A stretch of DNA of 64,000 bases from Oncomelania hupensis (taxonomy: Eukaryota > Mollusca > Gastropoda > Littorinimorpha > Pomatiopsidae): NCBI GenBank assembly GCA_036898135.1, contig CM072511.1:38037330-38101329 (forward strand), read 5' to 3'. The notes beneath the pieces were generated by a model. That model was not told the DNA's origin. It searched no databases and saw nothing but the letters and a program-made list of their open reading frames with translations. Each line of letters begins with the position of its first letter. Within the stretch, counting starts at the first letter, position 1. This document shows positions 1 to 12,500 of this stretch, one piece after another. Position numbers and translations under genes: made by a program.

Positions 1-388
1 ATATTTTGAACTAATTTTTTCGTTATGGGATGAACGTAGGTGGTCATTGTATTTTTTTTAACAGGAACACAGAAGAAAAGTGATTCAGTTTATTTCCCTC
101 TGACCTGAATATGTGTCATTATCGTCAGTTTCACTGTCACTCCCAACCTGCGCTGTCCAAATGATGTGGGTGGGGGTTATTAACATTATTTTGGGTTCTG
201 ATTCACTCACATGCCCCCCATGGCTTATCTTCTAGTTTTGGAATTTTTTAAAAATCCATTTGAATTGACTTAACGTGAATTAACCTTTTTTTTAAATTTA
301 TTTATTTATATATTTATTTTGGAAGGGATGAGGGAATTATTAAAACTGAAGATGGGTAAGTGAGTTTGTTAGTTACACATTGTTTATA
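1..388. other. No gene seen
   Basis: AT-rich with a short TTTA stretch near 297-320. No coding evidence. Confidence 0.6.
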
Positions 389-424
389 GGGTCCAACGGA
401 CTGCAAAGAGCCGAATCAGGACCA
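389..424 (-). repeat. Hairpin module, isolated copy with rep-C-like tail
   Basis: On the - strand TGGTCCTGATTCGGCTCTTT then GCAGTCCGTTGGACC is followed by TATAAACAATGTGTAACTAA, as at rep-C 3' ends. The rep-C body was not recognised beyond it. The two halves GGTCC/GGACC can pair. Confidence 0.75.
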
Positions 425-1391
425 TCTGAAGATGGATAGTTTGTTAAGTTTATACAAGGGGTAATGGAGTGTATTCATTATTGTCATATTAGTCATTCGT
501 CCTAGTTATATTGTCTCAGACATAAAATTAAAATATCGTCAAAATGATAGACAAGCAACGTCCGTGTATTTTGCAATACACGTGTATATTACCTGACTCA
601 CTCTTCAGAATATGGCAAGTTAAACAATAAGGGAAATGAGACTAGGCTGAATTAAGCTGGCCCTGAAAAACTGGAGGTTCTCCATCGATTATCTCCCATT
701 AGGTTGAAAGATGCCGTGGAAAAAACAACAACATTTCTCTTAACTGTAGTTCGAGTTTGTCAGCCATTCTTGCAGGCCGACTCTTCGCAAAATCAGACAT
801 AGGCTGACCTCACAAAGAAATGGATTTATTCAGTTATGGCGCAACCTAACATTATAAAAATCACTGGCAAGGGAAAAGACGAGATAACACTCTCCTATGT
901 TTTCTTTTACCCTTATAGTAGTAGTCTATCTATTAAGGCTTAGATCCAATCAGCTATTGTTGCTGTGGTCCCGTTTCCCTAAGGTGAGGCTACTTACACA
1001 TCTATTTTTCCCCTCAGAAATAGTAGATTTTTGTTGCCTCTGAATAAGTACCCAGAAATTTATATTTGCACACCTGTCAAGTTCATTCAGTCGCGCATAC
1101 CTGTTTACAAATCTATACAAGGTACGCAATGGAACTATTTTCTGTAATTTGCCAAAGGGTGCAACATTTCATCTGCTTCTCTGTTGACTACAGATGCGTG
1201 AATGATGAGGGGAGTAAAGGTGTTGGGGGCGCGCTGGCTCGTCACACCGTTTGTTCCTAATATAGTAGGATTAGTCTAGTGGTCATGCAGTGAATTTATA
1301 TTATTTGCTAAACATCCTTCTGGTTCTAAAATACTGAATCAAAGCATCTGCAGAATACGGGAATTTTTTTTTTGAGTGGGTAGAGGGTGGT
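425..1391. other. No gene seen
   Basis: Unique-looking sequence with only short accidental frames. Confidence 0.6.
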
Positions 1392-1619
1392 GTGGGGGGG
1401 AGGGAGGAGAGGGTGCTGATAGAGCCCGTAGAGGACCTTGTCCTGTATGATACCCGACTGTTGCGCTATCCTGGATGGCGCCGTAAGAGTCTTAAAGAGT
1501 CGTGTGTCTGCATAGAGCTGTTGCCATGGAAACAAAACAGGCCCAAGAGGACGATGGTAGAAGTGGATAAAATCGACGGACTCTTCATTTTACAAGTGCC
1601 TGGTGCGTTTTCTTGCTAA
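1392..1619 (+). pseudogene. Weak candidate MADF-like domain fragment
   Basis: The frame contains RVLIEPVEDLVLYDTRLLRY, which resembles the start of MADF domains (L-I-x-x-V ... L-Y-D). The expected later Trp/Ile positions are not seen in the same frame. MADF domains occur in DNA-binding host factors and are linked to PIF/Harbinger transposons. The resemblance covers about 20 residues and may be chance. Confidence 0.22.
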
Positions 1620-2261
1620 GAGTTCTGTTCAGTCCTGACTCAAGGAGGTCTAAGTATGTATCTCCCACCACCCTTAAATACTTGAAGATTCTTCACAAAA
1701 CCAGCAAACGTTTTCCTTCTCTGTCTCAGTTTATATCTGGTACTGGATTCATACGCTGGATCATGCCAGGAATATGGCACAATAAGCCTCCGTGGCTTGG
1801 TGGTGTAGCAGACTGTACTCAGCGGTATATAATGTGGTACCCTGTAAAACAATAGCAGTGTAATTATTACAATTTACTGATCTACCAGTGGAATGCTCTG
1901 GTAATAGTGTGTATAATAATTATGTAGTCTGTTGTATAGTTTGATATTACTTACTGAAATTCGTTGACACTAAGACACTCTATGAATACAAAGTTCATAA
2001 CCACCAAAACGGTCTGTATAGTATTTACAGTGCTAAATAACACTAGGGAACTATATCTTATACTGAACTAAAAATCTGAAACTGGGGAAAATCTGTGATG
2101 AAACTGATAAATAAACTACCTATCTGTGTTGAAGAGATACAGATGTGTGTTCATCGGTGAACATCGTTTAGGTACGTGTAGATTGCGTTTTACACATTTA
2201 AATTGCATGGCGTCAAAATTTCGTGAACAAGACGGAATCATGGCATGTTTGGTATTATATT
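1620..2261. other. No gene seen
   Basis: An 80-codon frame at 1613-1855 lacks any recognisable domain. The rest is AT-rich and lies before SINE-B copy 1. Confidence 0.55.
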
Positions 2262-2640
2262 TAAGCGCATGGGTGTGCCTGGTACCTCAGTTGATAGTTT
2301 ACCGGTTTCCTATGCCGAAGGTCGCGGGTTGGATTCCCGCAAGGGGCGAACTTATGTGACTTAGGTAGGAGACTCTTCAAGCCAACGAGGGTCGTCTCCG
2401 GGTACGTCGGTTTCCTCACTCCATTTAAATAATGGTTTTGGATGAGGTCAATTAAAGGTTTCCAAAATACAAATTCGATTTCTTTTCCGTCTTCTAATAG
2501 CGATCTCCTTGCCTTTACATCACATGTTTGGGTAATAATGTGTGTTTGCTGTGTGTGTAAGAGTGGGTGAAACATGTGAGCAGGTATGTTGGTACAGATC
2601 GCCGCGCTTTCAGCCTCATTAGTAATTTGTGGAAAAGCGC

Positions 2641-2641
<1 letters not shown>
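2262..2641 (+). mobile_element. SINE-B, full-length copy with ATT tail
   Basis: A tRNA-like head (TACCTCAGTTGATAG as A box, GGGTTGGATTCCCGC as B box, 2286-2340) is followed by a body of about 300 bases. It ends in GGTACAGATCGCCGCGCTTT and TTTGTGGAAAAGCGC, then the ATT array at 2642. The second copy at 14.6 kb shares the 3' body and the same tail, which defines the family. Confidence 0.82.
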
Positions 2642-2729
<88 letters not shown>

Positions 2730-2730
2730 T
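2642..2730 (+). repeat. (ATT)n microsatellite, tail of SINE-B copy 1
   Basis: About 30 uninterrupted ATT units immediately after the SINE-B 3' end. Confidence 0.97.
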
Positions 2731-3298
2731 TGAATGGCAAAGATTTTCAACGTCTCACATTGTTGTTTTTAAAGGAGAGTTAAATAAACAGAAGCATGAA
2801 AAAAATGAATGAAATTGGAGAAATATGAATTTTAAAAATATAGCATAAGTAAATAAACGAAATAATAGAAATAAATCGGCTTATCATCTCATAGTTTCAG
2901 TGTTTATATCTGTTTCCGTTTTTCGCGGGTTGCAATTCCGAACTGTTCAATTAAGAAATCAAGAACATGTGTTTATTCAGTTGAAGTCGCATGGTTGCAA
3001 GAAGTTTCTGTAGAATACAAATTTGGCGTAAAGTCGCGAGGCAAAACTCGTCAAGAGCCGATAGAAGTTTGTAAGGAATTCTGTAAATTTCACATTATTT
3101 ACTTTCATAATTACGAGTTCGTGTAGGTACTCTTTCTAAACAAATTACATTGTTTTATTTACACTTTCATTTTATTATACAAATTCATTGTTATTCTGTG
3201 TGCAAATTCCTATACAATTTTCGAAAGAAGAGTTATATTTTTATTTATTTTCCTTCTCTGTGTTTTGTTGCATATTAAACAAATAAATGTTTTTGCAC

Positions 3299-3359
3299 AG
3301 GCAAAGTCGCTTATTTCAAGCGCCTTGATCAAGTCTTAGTAAGGCGCTATGCAAGTGAT
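3299..3359 (+). mobile_element. Retroposon 3' end (SINE-A-like terminus)
   Basis: CAAGCGCCTTGATCAAGTC and AAGGCGCTATGCAAGTGATT run straight into TTA repeats. The GCGCTATA-type ending is like the 3' ends of SINE-A. No upstream body recognised. Confidence 0.5.
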
Positions 3360-3419
3360 TTATTATTATTATTATTATTATTTTTTAAATTTATTTATTT
3401 ATTTATTTATTTATTTATT
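3360..3419 (+). repeat. (TTA)n then (TTTA)n microsatellite
   Basis: Seven TTA units, an AT-rich gap, then seven TTTA units after the retroposon end at 3359. Confidence 0.93.
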
Positions 3420-5235
3420 GTATGTCATTTTTGTCGAAGAAGTTGTTTTTATTTTCTTCTGTGTTCGCTACATAACAAATATTGGATCGAACCTGGTGTT
3501 TTTTAGTATAGGAGAAGTAGTTTTTTATTTCCTTTTGTCTGGGAGAACTATATTTTTCGAGATAACTGTTTTTTCATTATTCTTTTCCATTTCGTTAACA
3601 AACGTACTGGACATTAACCTGTGAAAATATTTTTGTACGAGAACACTGTTTCCATTTCTCTTTCTGTTCCATTCCGTACCTAACAATTCCTTTGGATCAT
3701 TTTTTTTACAAGAAACGTATCTCCTTATTCTGTTTATGTTCATTTCTGTACCTAACATTGACATGTAATTATAATTTTCTCTACAGAAAAACTACTTTTT
3801 TTCCCTTCTTATTCTATTTCTGTTTCGTTACATATCTGGTATTGGATCATGTTTTAGTACATAAGTTTCTAGACATCTTTGGTGGAGACGCCATATATAA
3901 ACATGAGTAAACATGGTGTCAAACCATTGCGGTCCACTCCCCCTAGCTCACTCCGATCTGCTGCCTTCTCCCTAAACAGTAGATTATGCCGGCAGAGTTA
4001 GAAACAAACATGTACAAAATGTTTGAATTAGGCATTCTCATTGTAGGAAAGGGAATGGGAGTATGAATATAGCTTTAGGAAGGATGTTTTCAAGGATCTA
4101 CCCTCATCAAGGAGATTTTGTTCTATAATTAAATTGACATAATAGAGGTAATCCGCTTACACCCCGGTTTGTCTGTAACCAATAAGCGTTACAGGCTGAT
4201 CGGGTTCTTTGTCAGAAGCAATTCTGGCAGACTGATTGATTGATTTATTGATTAATTGATTTCCTTTTTTTTAAAGCTTAGCCTATATACAAACTAAGAA
4301 CTATGTAACTTTAGCCAACTTCTTGAAAATGTTTGACATAAAAAAGTGGTGATTTTTTTTCTTTTTCTTTAAGTGCTAAAGGCTTTCTGCCCGTGTATGG
4401 AGATATAATTATGTATATATAGTTACTACTGTTTATTTCACCTTGCGCACGTTTTCAGCATTGGAAAAGTATGTACCAAAAGTGTATTGGGCTCTGCCAG
4501 TTGATGCCATGCGTGACTTGATTTAGATCCTTATCTTTATTAAGAATCCCTGTGAGCGGGTAAGTGCGATGTATGGAAACAATTACTTTACATTAACACT
4601 GTGATTTTTCTGTTAAAATGTCCCCTTTTTTTGTAGATTGTCCCATTTCCTACTGTTCCCCGCCTTGATTCTTGACGTTACTGGATAACGGTGGTTATTT
4701 TTTTCACATCACAAATAGCAGTAATAATTCATGTTGATGCGAACGAACATGTCGTAGGCGATGCATATCATATTTTAGAGCTGTCGTCTGTAAAAGGACT
4801 CCATCCGGTTCATAATATAAATCATTCTGTTGCAGTAATAAAGATCATCACCCTACCTTTACTTGTTAGTAATAAAAGCCTTTCAATGTTGTCAGCCCAG
4901 CTGCATGTGGTTACAAAGACTTTTTTTGGGTTATAAAAGGCGTTTTTCACGACTAACAGGAACTACCATCTTAGAACCGGAAACCGGGCAAAACTGTTGC
5001 AGGCACGGTGATAGCAGGGGACCAGGATATTAACCACGAATCTTTGAGTGCTTGAATCTTTGTGACAAGTATAAAGAATCTTTGTGTTGTATTTGTGTAC
5101 AAGCTTTGCGGACACAGTGTAATACGTGCGCCTTTGTAATGTATTTTTAATTAGAAAAGCAGATGCATAGTTTTAAACTAGTGTAAACATTTGTAGGTTT
5201 GGATGGAACAGGATGCTCAGTTGTGATTTGCGTTC
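3420..5235. other. No gene seen
   Basis: T-rich until about 3860, then ordinary intergenic-looking sequence. Repeated phrases such as TTTCTGTTCCATTCCGTACC and TTCATTTCTGTACCTAACAT (3660-3760) hint at a diverged local repeat of about 90 bases. Confidence 0.5.
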
Positions 5236-5301
5236 ATGATGATGATGAAGATGGTGGTGGTGGTAGATGTTGATGAAGATGGTAATGGTGGATGATGAAG
5301 G

Positions 5302-5440
<139 letters not shown>

Positions 5441-5680
5441 AACTTGTAGCGCACAGTGGTCCAAAATTCTGATAATGTTTATTTCTTTGCTCTTTACGCA
5501 ATTTAGAGACTAACTTCTTTGACAGCTGTTGTATAGCGCTAGTAAACTATTACTGTGCAAAGTGCTCACATCTGACTTCTAGAACAATCTATTAAAAAAA
5601 TTCTAACCTGTTATAAGAAATTTAGTTCAATTTTAAAAAATTCAAAAAAATATTTATTTTATATTATATTGCATTGTACT

Positions 5681-5785
5681 GTATTGTATTGTATTATATT
5701 ATATTATATTATATTATATTATATTATATTATATTATATTATATTATATTATATTATATTATATTATATTATATTATATTATATT
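5681..5785 (+). repeat. (ATATT)n pentanucleotide microsatellite
   Basis: About 18 perfect ATATT units preceded by GTATT units; it grades from TGTAT to TATAT at the 5' side. Confidence 0.96.
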
Positions 5786-5965
5786 GTTTCCTTACGACCA
5801 GAGTTATGCACAGAGGTAAAAATACGGGAATGTACGGGAAGTTACAAAAAGCAACTGAGGCAGGAAATAAGAAGAGGGGAGTATGGCTATACCTATGGAT
5901 CTTTTTAGAGGAAGAGTAGGAGGGATATAACAGCGGAGAAAAAAAAACGTAAGGGCTTGGGCATA

Positions 5966-6394
5966 ATAATAATAATAATGTTCGTCATTTGTAAGGCGCC
6001 TTAGCCTAAGGATCAAGGCGCTGGCCGATACAGGATCTAACTCAAACCGCCCGAGACGCCCACCCGCAGCCTTTGGGCGCATGGTCTGACGCCCGGACAA
6101 CTGAGCACAATCCTGGGCAGCCAGGGATGGAGGAGAAGGACCAAGTGCATGCTGGGTGTGTTCTTGTTACCGGCACTCACCCGTCTAGGACATGAGCGTC
6201 AGGATCTTTAAAGTCCGTTATGGTGGAATGCATGCGACACAGACTAGACCTCGGTTTATACTCTCATCCGAAGGAGTAGGAAAACAGGAGTAAAGTGTCT
6301 TTCCCAGGGACACAACACAATGGCCAGGCCAGGGCTTGAACCCGGGACCTTCAGATCCGCAAGCCGAAGCACTACCATTAGATCACAGTGCCTC
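5966..6394 (-). mobile_element. SINE-A copy 1
   Basis: On the - strand this starts with a tRNA-like head (GAGGCACTGTGATCTAATGG, then the B-box-like GGGTTCAAGCCC). It continues through a shared core (GTGTCCCTGGGAAAGACAC, CTCCTTCGGATGAGAGTATA, CTCATGTCCTAGACGGGTGA) and ends in AAGGCGCCTTACAAATGACG followed by ATT repeats. The A and B boxes imply RNA polymerase III transcription; the ATT tract is the tail. Confidence 0.9.
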
Positions 6395-7495
6395 GCATGA
6401 AAGCGAGAATGATCTCGGGTGTCACTGTTGGTAATTTTTGCCATCTTGAAGGGCTGAAGGTTATTGCTTGCGATTTATGCCTCGTTTTTGTGACAGGCCA
6501 TAAGTCAGGGGAGAATAATTCGCGTCAACCGCCATTTACCCCCCATCTTTACTTTACGACGTCAATCGGATCCAGAGGAAACAGGGAGGACGCGGATGGG
6601 AGGTATAGGAGTGTATAAAATAGGATTCTGCAAGCCTTGCAGAAACAAGACGATGGCACTTCTGCTTTTCGAAGGATCTCGGGTACCGCGGTCCTATATT
6701 ATTGGCAAGAGCATAATTATTTAGAACTAGGCTACACTACTAGGGAATTTATCCTCGTTTTCTTAGCATCCTTGTCACATGTTTTAGACCGACATGCTGT
6801 TCATTTGTTTAGAACTAGATTGAAAGATTCTGTCGAGTTTTATGAGATTTATATGGATTCCTGTTTACTGTTAACAACTGCCTTATTTTTACAATATTTC
6901 ATCCAGTCGCGCGCGATTTTGTTAATAATGGCTATTAATTTTATTTGGCATTTTAAGTGAAGTGCTGTGCATGTGGGTAAACTAATTTTCCTATACAATG
7001 TGTTATGCTACTCCTTAATGTTTTGTAGGGAAGATTGTGGAGATGGGAGGGGGAAGTGGGAATAATTGTAACTATGTTTCACAGTTGTGGCCGCCTTTCA
7101 CTTAAAATTTGGGAGCAGGATTGATTTTTGGCGTCTGTGAAATATTGTCGTTGCAACTACTATAATTCACGGCAAGTGTATTTCAAGCTACAGATGCAAA
7201 TAATGAAAGGTTAGGTTCTCTGCAGGAGGTAGCTAGGAATCATTTTCAGAGCAATTTCTCCATTCGGGGTTGCGGTGCCTACCTCCGAGATTGCTGCTTT
7301 CCCTTATCCAGAAATCTTGGTTTTATTCGTGCTTAATAGTGTTTATTAACTGCCCCTCACCGTACATAATATCTGGATGAATACAATGCTAAGGAGAACC
7401 CCGCTGGATGTCTTTTTAAATACTGAAGGGAGGTCAAAGGTTAAGAAGAGAGAAAAAAAGATTTTGGGGGTGGGTGAGCGTATAGGTTATGAGTC
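6395..7495. other. No gene seen
   Basis: A 107-codon frame at 6637-6960 shows no domain and is hydrophobic by T-richness. Confidence 0.5.
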
Positions 7496-7553
7496 CACGT
7501 GTGTATGTGTGTATGTGTGTGTGGGTGTGTGTATGTGTGTGTGTGTGTGTGTG
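7496..7553 (+). repeat. TG-rich microsatellite
   Basis: Interrupted GTGTATGTGTGTG units followed by purine-rich sequence. Confidence 0.88.
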
Positions 7554-7670
7554 GTAAGAAAGAGAGAGCATGTGGGGGTGGATAGGGAGAGGAGGTAGAG
7601 AAAGGGGGGGAGGGGGAGTGGATAAGAGGATTCCTATCTGTTTTTGTTGAATGCACATGCATAAAGAAAG

Positions 7671-7673
7671 TTT

Positions 7674-7721
<48 letters not shown>

Positions 7722-7752
7722 TCCTCCCTTCCTTTCTCTTTCTTTCTTTCTC
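7671..7752 (+). repeat. (CTTT)n microsatellite
   Basis: About 13 CTTT units followed by CCTC/CTTT variants. Confidence 0.95.
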
Positions 7753-8983
7753 AGAGAATATAGGATAAAATTAATTATCACCAAAACGAAAGTCAACCGG
7801 CTTCGAAATTACATCTTTTTTTTAAGGATTCACAGATTATTCTTGAAGAAGTCCACTTTCGTACACTTCAGTCATCCTATCCTATCAGTCATAGGCGATT
7901 TTAATAAACTTCATCGAGTAGAGAACAAGATAAACGTATCACTGTATATGAGAGTTTATTAAACATAGTTCAGCGATAACGATAATAATCCAAGATATTC
8001 GTGGACCTTTAGCGTTCAGAGGCAAAAGGCAGACAGAACGTTTTACAACTAAAAGCGGAATCCCCACTATTTTAAAACACATGCATCTCTTCCGCATGCG
8101 CCTTTATCGCTTAGCCTATCTTTTAGGGGAAGGAGTATCAACAAACCCACGAGTGGAACCTGAGCGAGGGATTGTTCCAAACAAGCAGACGATTAAATCT
8201 AGGATGGACAGAGCGAACGAATTCATTCGAATCGACGGAGTATATAAATATATACTGCCGGTTTCAGAAAGACGTTGTCCGTTTTGTAGAATTATTTGTA
8301 GTCCTAACAGTCTGGCATCAAACCGTGATGTAGGCTATAGTAAGAAATATCGTTTGGTTAGAGTTTCAGGCAAGTCCGTGAAGAGAAAGTGACCAGATAC
8401 TGTTGGCTGTAGTTTCACATCAGTACAGCAGTCTAGTTGTTTCTACAAGACGGCAGTTGTTTTAGAGCAATGAACGATGCATGTCTTGTAGTAAAGGGAG
8501 ATGACTGTGGAGAGTGAGTGACGTGCGGGAGATAACCCTGACAGGCGCCAGCCGGCCTTCCGTCACCAGAAGTTTCCAAACATGATGACAGCATGCACTC
8601 CCCTGCTGCAGAACTCTTACAAGACAATGGTGGTCAGTTCTGAATGTATCTGATTTGGTTAAAGATTAGGATCCGAAAACGGGGATGAATAATTTTGAAA
8701 TTCACATAGAAGAACTTACGAGTATTATTTGATAAAGGCAATCTGTCATAAAACAATGTATTAGTTTACGTTTTGTTACATTAAATCAATTCCCTATTCT
8801 CAAGAGACTAATTGAAAATTTTGAACTTTATCTGTTTACATCTTTACAGAGTCCATGCAAAAAGAAACAATACGGCTGAAGTGTCGGCCATGTTAAACCT
8901 ACAGATGTAAACAAAATGAATGTCTGTGATCCGCTGTTTTTCCCCCCTTAAAGAGGGTACAAGAAATGCAGACTGTTAAAGAC
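7753..8983. other. No gene recognised
   Basis: The frame 8081-8392 (103 codons, Cys pair CPFC) looks less repetitive than most but has no support as an exon. Confidence 0.5.
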
Positions 8984-9137
8984 CTTCTTCTTCTTCTTCT
9001 TCTTCTTCTTCTTCTTCTTCTTCTTCTTCTCCTCCTCCTAATCCTTCTTCTTCTTCTTCTTCTTCTTCTTCTTCTTCTTCTTCTTCTTCTTCTTCTTCTT
9101 CTTCTTCTCCTCCTCCTCCTCCTCCTCCTCCTCCTCC

Positions 9138-9194
<57 letters not shown>

Positions 9195-9215
9195 ACAACA
9201 ACATCATTCTTCCTC

Positions 9216-9247
<32 letters not shown>

Positions 9248-9260
9248 CTTCTTCTTCTTC
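8984..9260 (+). repeat. Compound (CTT)/(CTC)/(CAT) microsatellite
   Basis: Blocks in order are CTT, CTC, CTT, CTC, CAT, CAA and CTT. Very long homopolymer frames (Leu/Ile, Arg/Met) on both strands arise only from this. Confidence 0.96.
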
Positions 9261-9430
9261 TATATTCCAACCTATTTATTTCTGTTGGTTCTTCCTCTTT
9301 CTCTCCTCTGATAAACTTGTTCACCTATTCTTCCACGTGTTTCTCTTCTTCTTAATTTTCATTTCGTTCTCATCTTTCTCTTCTTCCTCCTTCTTGGTTT
9401 TCTCTATATACTTAACTTGTTCACAGTGTT

Positions 9431-9541
9431 TTTCTTCTTCTTCTTTTTCTTCTTCTTCTTCTTCTTCTTCTTCTTCTTCTTCTTCTTCTTCTTCTTCTTT
9501 TTCTTCTTCTTCTTCTTCTTCTTCTTCTTCTTCTTCTTCTT
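9431..9541 (+). repeat. (CTT)n microsatellite
   Basis: CTT units with a few TTT interruptions, 170 bases after the previous array. The gap is also pyrimidine-rich. Confidence 0.95.
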
Positions 9542-12500
9542 TTGAAAAGGTTTCCTTTCTATTCCATATGTTTTTTGTTTGGTTTGGTTTTGTTTTAAAC
9601 AAGACTGAGTGAACTTGCTCCACTGTAACATTTTTCATCGCCCGTGTATTCATCATTTCGTCTGTACTCTTTTTTTCGCCCTGCGCGCTTTTTAGCTTTG
9701 TATAGATGTTTTGCGCGTTGTTTAGGATTGCCGCCTTTAGAAGTTTTGACGTGACAAACTGTTTTGGGGGTCTGGAAGCGCCTTGAAATCATGAAACGTC
9801 CCAGATTGGCACCCCTTCTTACATAAAAATAAATAGGTCAATAATTAAGTTTTAAGAAATGTAACTATTTCTAATTTAAATTAGCTTCATCTGTAATTCA
9901 GTAATATATAACATAATGAACACTACTCTGTTTATTACTTTACCGTTGTCTTTTAACAGTTTTCAAATTTAAAAGCCATGAAAATTTGCAAGGATGATGT
10001 AATTATCAAATAATTATAGAGCTAATATGCATAAGCCGTGAACATACTCATAATAGAACTGACTAGAAATAGACGCCTATTTTAAGGTCACTAATAGAAT
10101 TATCTTACAAGGTTGGGCTTATCAGCGAGACTGGCACCACCGAGGAAATTCGGGAAACAGCGGGACATTCCAACACGCTGTTCTGGCCGCTAGTCATTTA
10201 GTGTTGGGCCTCTGATGCCCATTCATCCTTGTCACATGAAAACACAAAGAAAAGTAAATTCCAATGTTGCTCTGTATATCTCTTGATTCCTGTTTATCTC
10301 CTTCGGGTTTGCCTCGTACAAAACATAAATAAATACACCACCGACGCGACCAGGGAAATATAAATCTATTTGCCACGAGTGTCTCTGCACGCGCTTTGCA
10401 TGATAGATGGCTTCTTCAAAACTCTTTTTGTGCCCGCTCTACACTAACGAGACCATTTTTATCTGGGCCTCACAGATTTAACCCTCCGGCGATATTCAAA
10501 GATATTTAAGGCATCCAGCCACCTTTTTTTGAGTAATGGGATTTTGAAACGTGTGATGTTTTTCAACTACTCGAAACGTATAAATCTTTTAAGATATTAA
10601 TCCGTGATCATGGTAAGTAAGAAGTTTTAATGGAAGGGTGTCAAAACGGTCGAGATCCGAAACATGCAATTTTCTTGGGGCCTGAATATTTAGTCGACAA
10701 AAGTTTTGCTCATGGTTTAAAAAAAATAAAAAAATAAACTCAATTAATTATTGCTTCTAAAACAACAAACAAAGAAATTAAATTATTTCAAATAATTCTA
10801 CAAGTCGTAATTCCACATCTTTAAAATTCAAAACAAATTACATAATCACTCGTCAGTAAATTGGAAACAAACGTCCTAGACCCGTTGACACTGCCATTGC
10901 TACAGTAACACGATTCTCTGTACTCATTGCCTTATGTACTCAGGCACGGAGAACGCGTCAAAACCACTACAAAGTTCTACCGAAAAGCCCTTTTTTAAAA
11001 AAAAAAGTTCCTTTTTCACTTATTTTAACTTTGAAAATGAACATCAATCACAAGTTTTGTTTTAGCTCCTTTTTTGAGTTATTAGAGAAAGATGGGACAA
11101 GGGAGGTAAATGCTGTTGGCAAGAACAATTTCGTGTTGAAAACGTCTTAATTACCAAATAATTGAGTATCGGCATAAACTGTTTTGAGGTTCACTGCTGT
11201 GCCACCCTCTTTTCCCCTTATTGTTATTATTCCCTGCTGCGTTCTTAGTCTGGGAGCGAAAAGAGTTATAAGAGGGGACGGAAGTGGAGTAGTAAAACGG
11301 CGGGCTGGGAGTGAGTTAATGGGGAGGGCGGAAGCGGAATATTGTGACGGCAGGGAGTGAAGCGAGGGAACGGAGGGAGGAGAAAGAAATGAGTTAAATG
11401 CGAGAGCGAAGACTTTATGAGTACGACGAAGAAGGCGGGGAGAGAAATTGGTTAAATACCAAACTTTGAGAGGACTGCAGAACCCGGAAGGTGAGTAAAC
11501 TGAAATAAGGGAGGCCCAATATTATTATGACAGGTTTGTGACGTCAGGGACGTTGTGCAATAACTTGATATTTTTATTGAAAAATGACTGTAATGTAGGC
11601 TTAAGAGTGGCTCTCAGCTGGGTCCTCTTTCTCTTAATTGCCGCACTGCTGGCGCGGAATATTATTTTCCATAAAGTTTATGAGCACTTCCTGTAAAGAT
11701 ATGGCGCTCAATTATTTATTTATTTTTTTTATTTTTTAGAAAGGACTGCTTTTAATTAATTTTATTTAACTGAATTTCACAATCCTGTGTTGTACTTTAG
11801 TGTTGTCTAAATCAATGTTAGAAAAATGAGTTTTACTTAGGTTTAATTTTTAGATACACCACATATTTGGGTGTTAGATGTGTGTTTATTGTGCAAGGGC
11901 GGATTATGTAAGGGGGGCGGATGGGTAGAGTGGTCCCAGGGAGCATGGACACCTTCTCACGAGTGGGAGGGACGGGGGGATCTAAACGACAAAAACAAAC
12001 GACACACACACGCTTCCCTCCCATCTCCTTCCCTCAAACCTCTAATACCATCATGGCGTAAACCCTTTTAATTAATGTTTTATTGGCCGGAGTTCCCATC
12101 GTAGCAGGGTTCATACTCTAAAATCATCCCTAAATTCCCAAACTTTCAAGACCTTATAAACATTTTCCAAGACTAATAAACACGGATTAGATTGCTGAAA
12201 TTGAACACAAATCATTAAAACTGCACGATACCGGCATCTTTGCAACCAACTTTTTCTTTCTTCGGCAAGGGAAAGAACTCATTTCCATGGTTTTGAAAGG
12301 GAAAACTCATTTCCGGTGACGACAGAAAGCGAAAGTACACAGATCTCCTCTCCTCCGACCAAAAAAAAACAAGTTACATTATTTCAATGCATCCCCACTC
12401 CACTTTATCATCCAAATTTTCTTGTCATTTTTTGCTTGTTTTGTGTAAATCCGAGGAGCAGAGATTGTGCATTGTCAAAACGCACCAAATTTTCACAAAC

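Noticed and set aside
2261..2740. 159-codon - strand frame
   Set aside because: It is an antisense reading of SINE-B and its ATT tail.
8899..9656. Long Arg, Leu, Glu, Lys and Ser frames on both strands
   Set aside because: All are translations of the CTT/CTC/CAT arrays.
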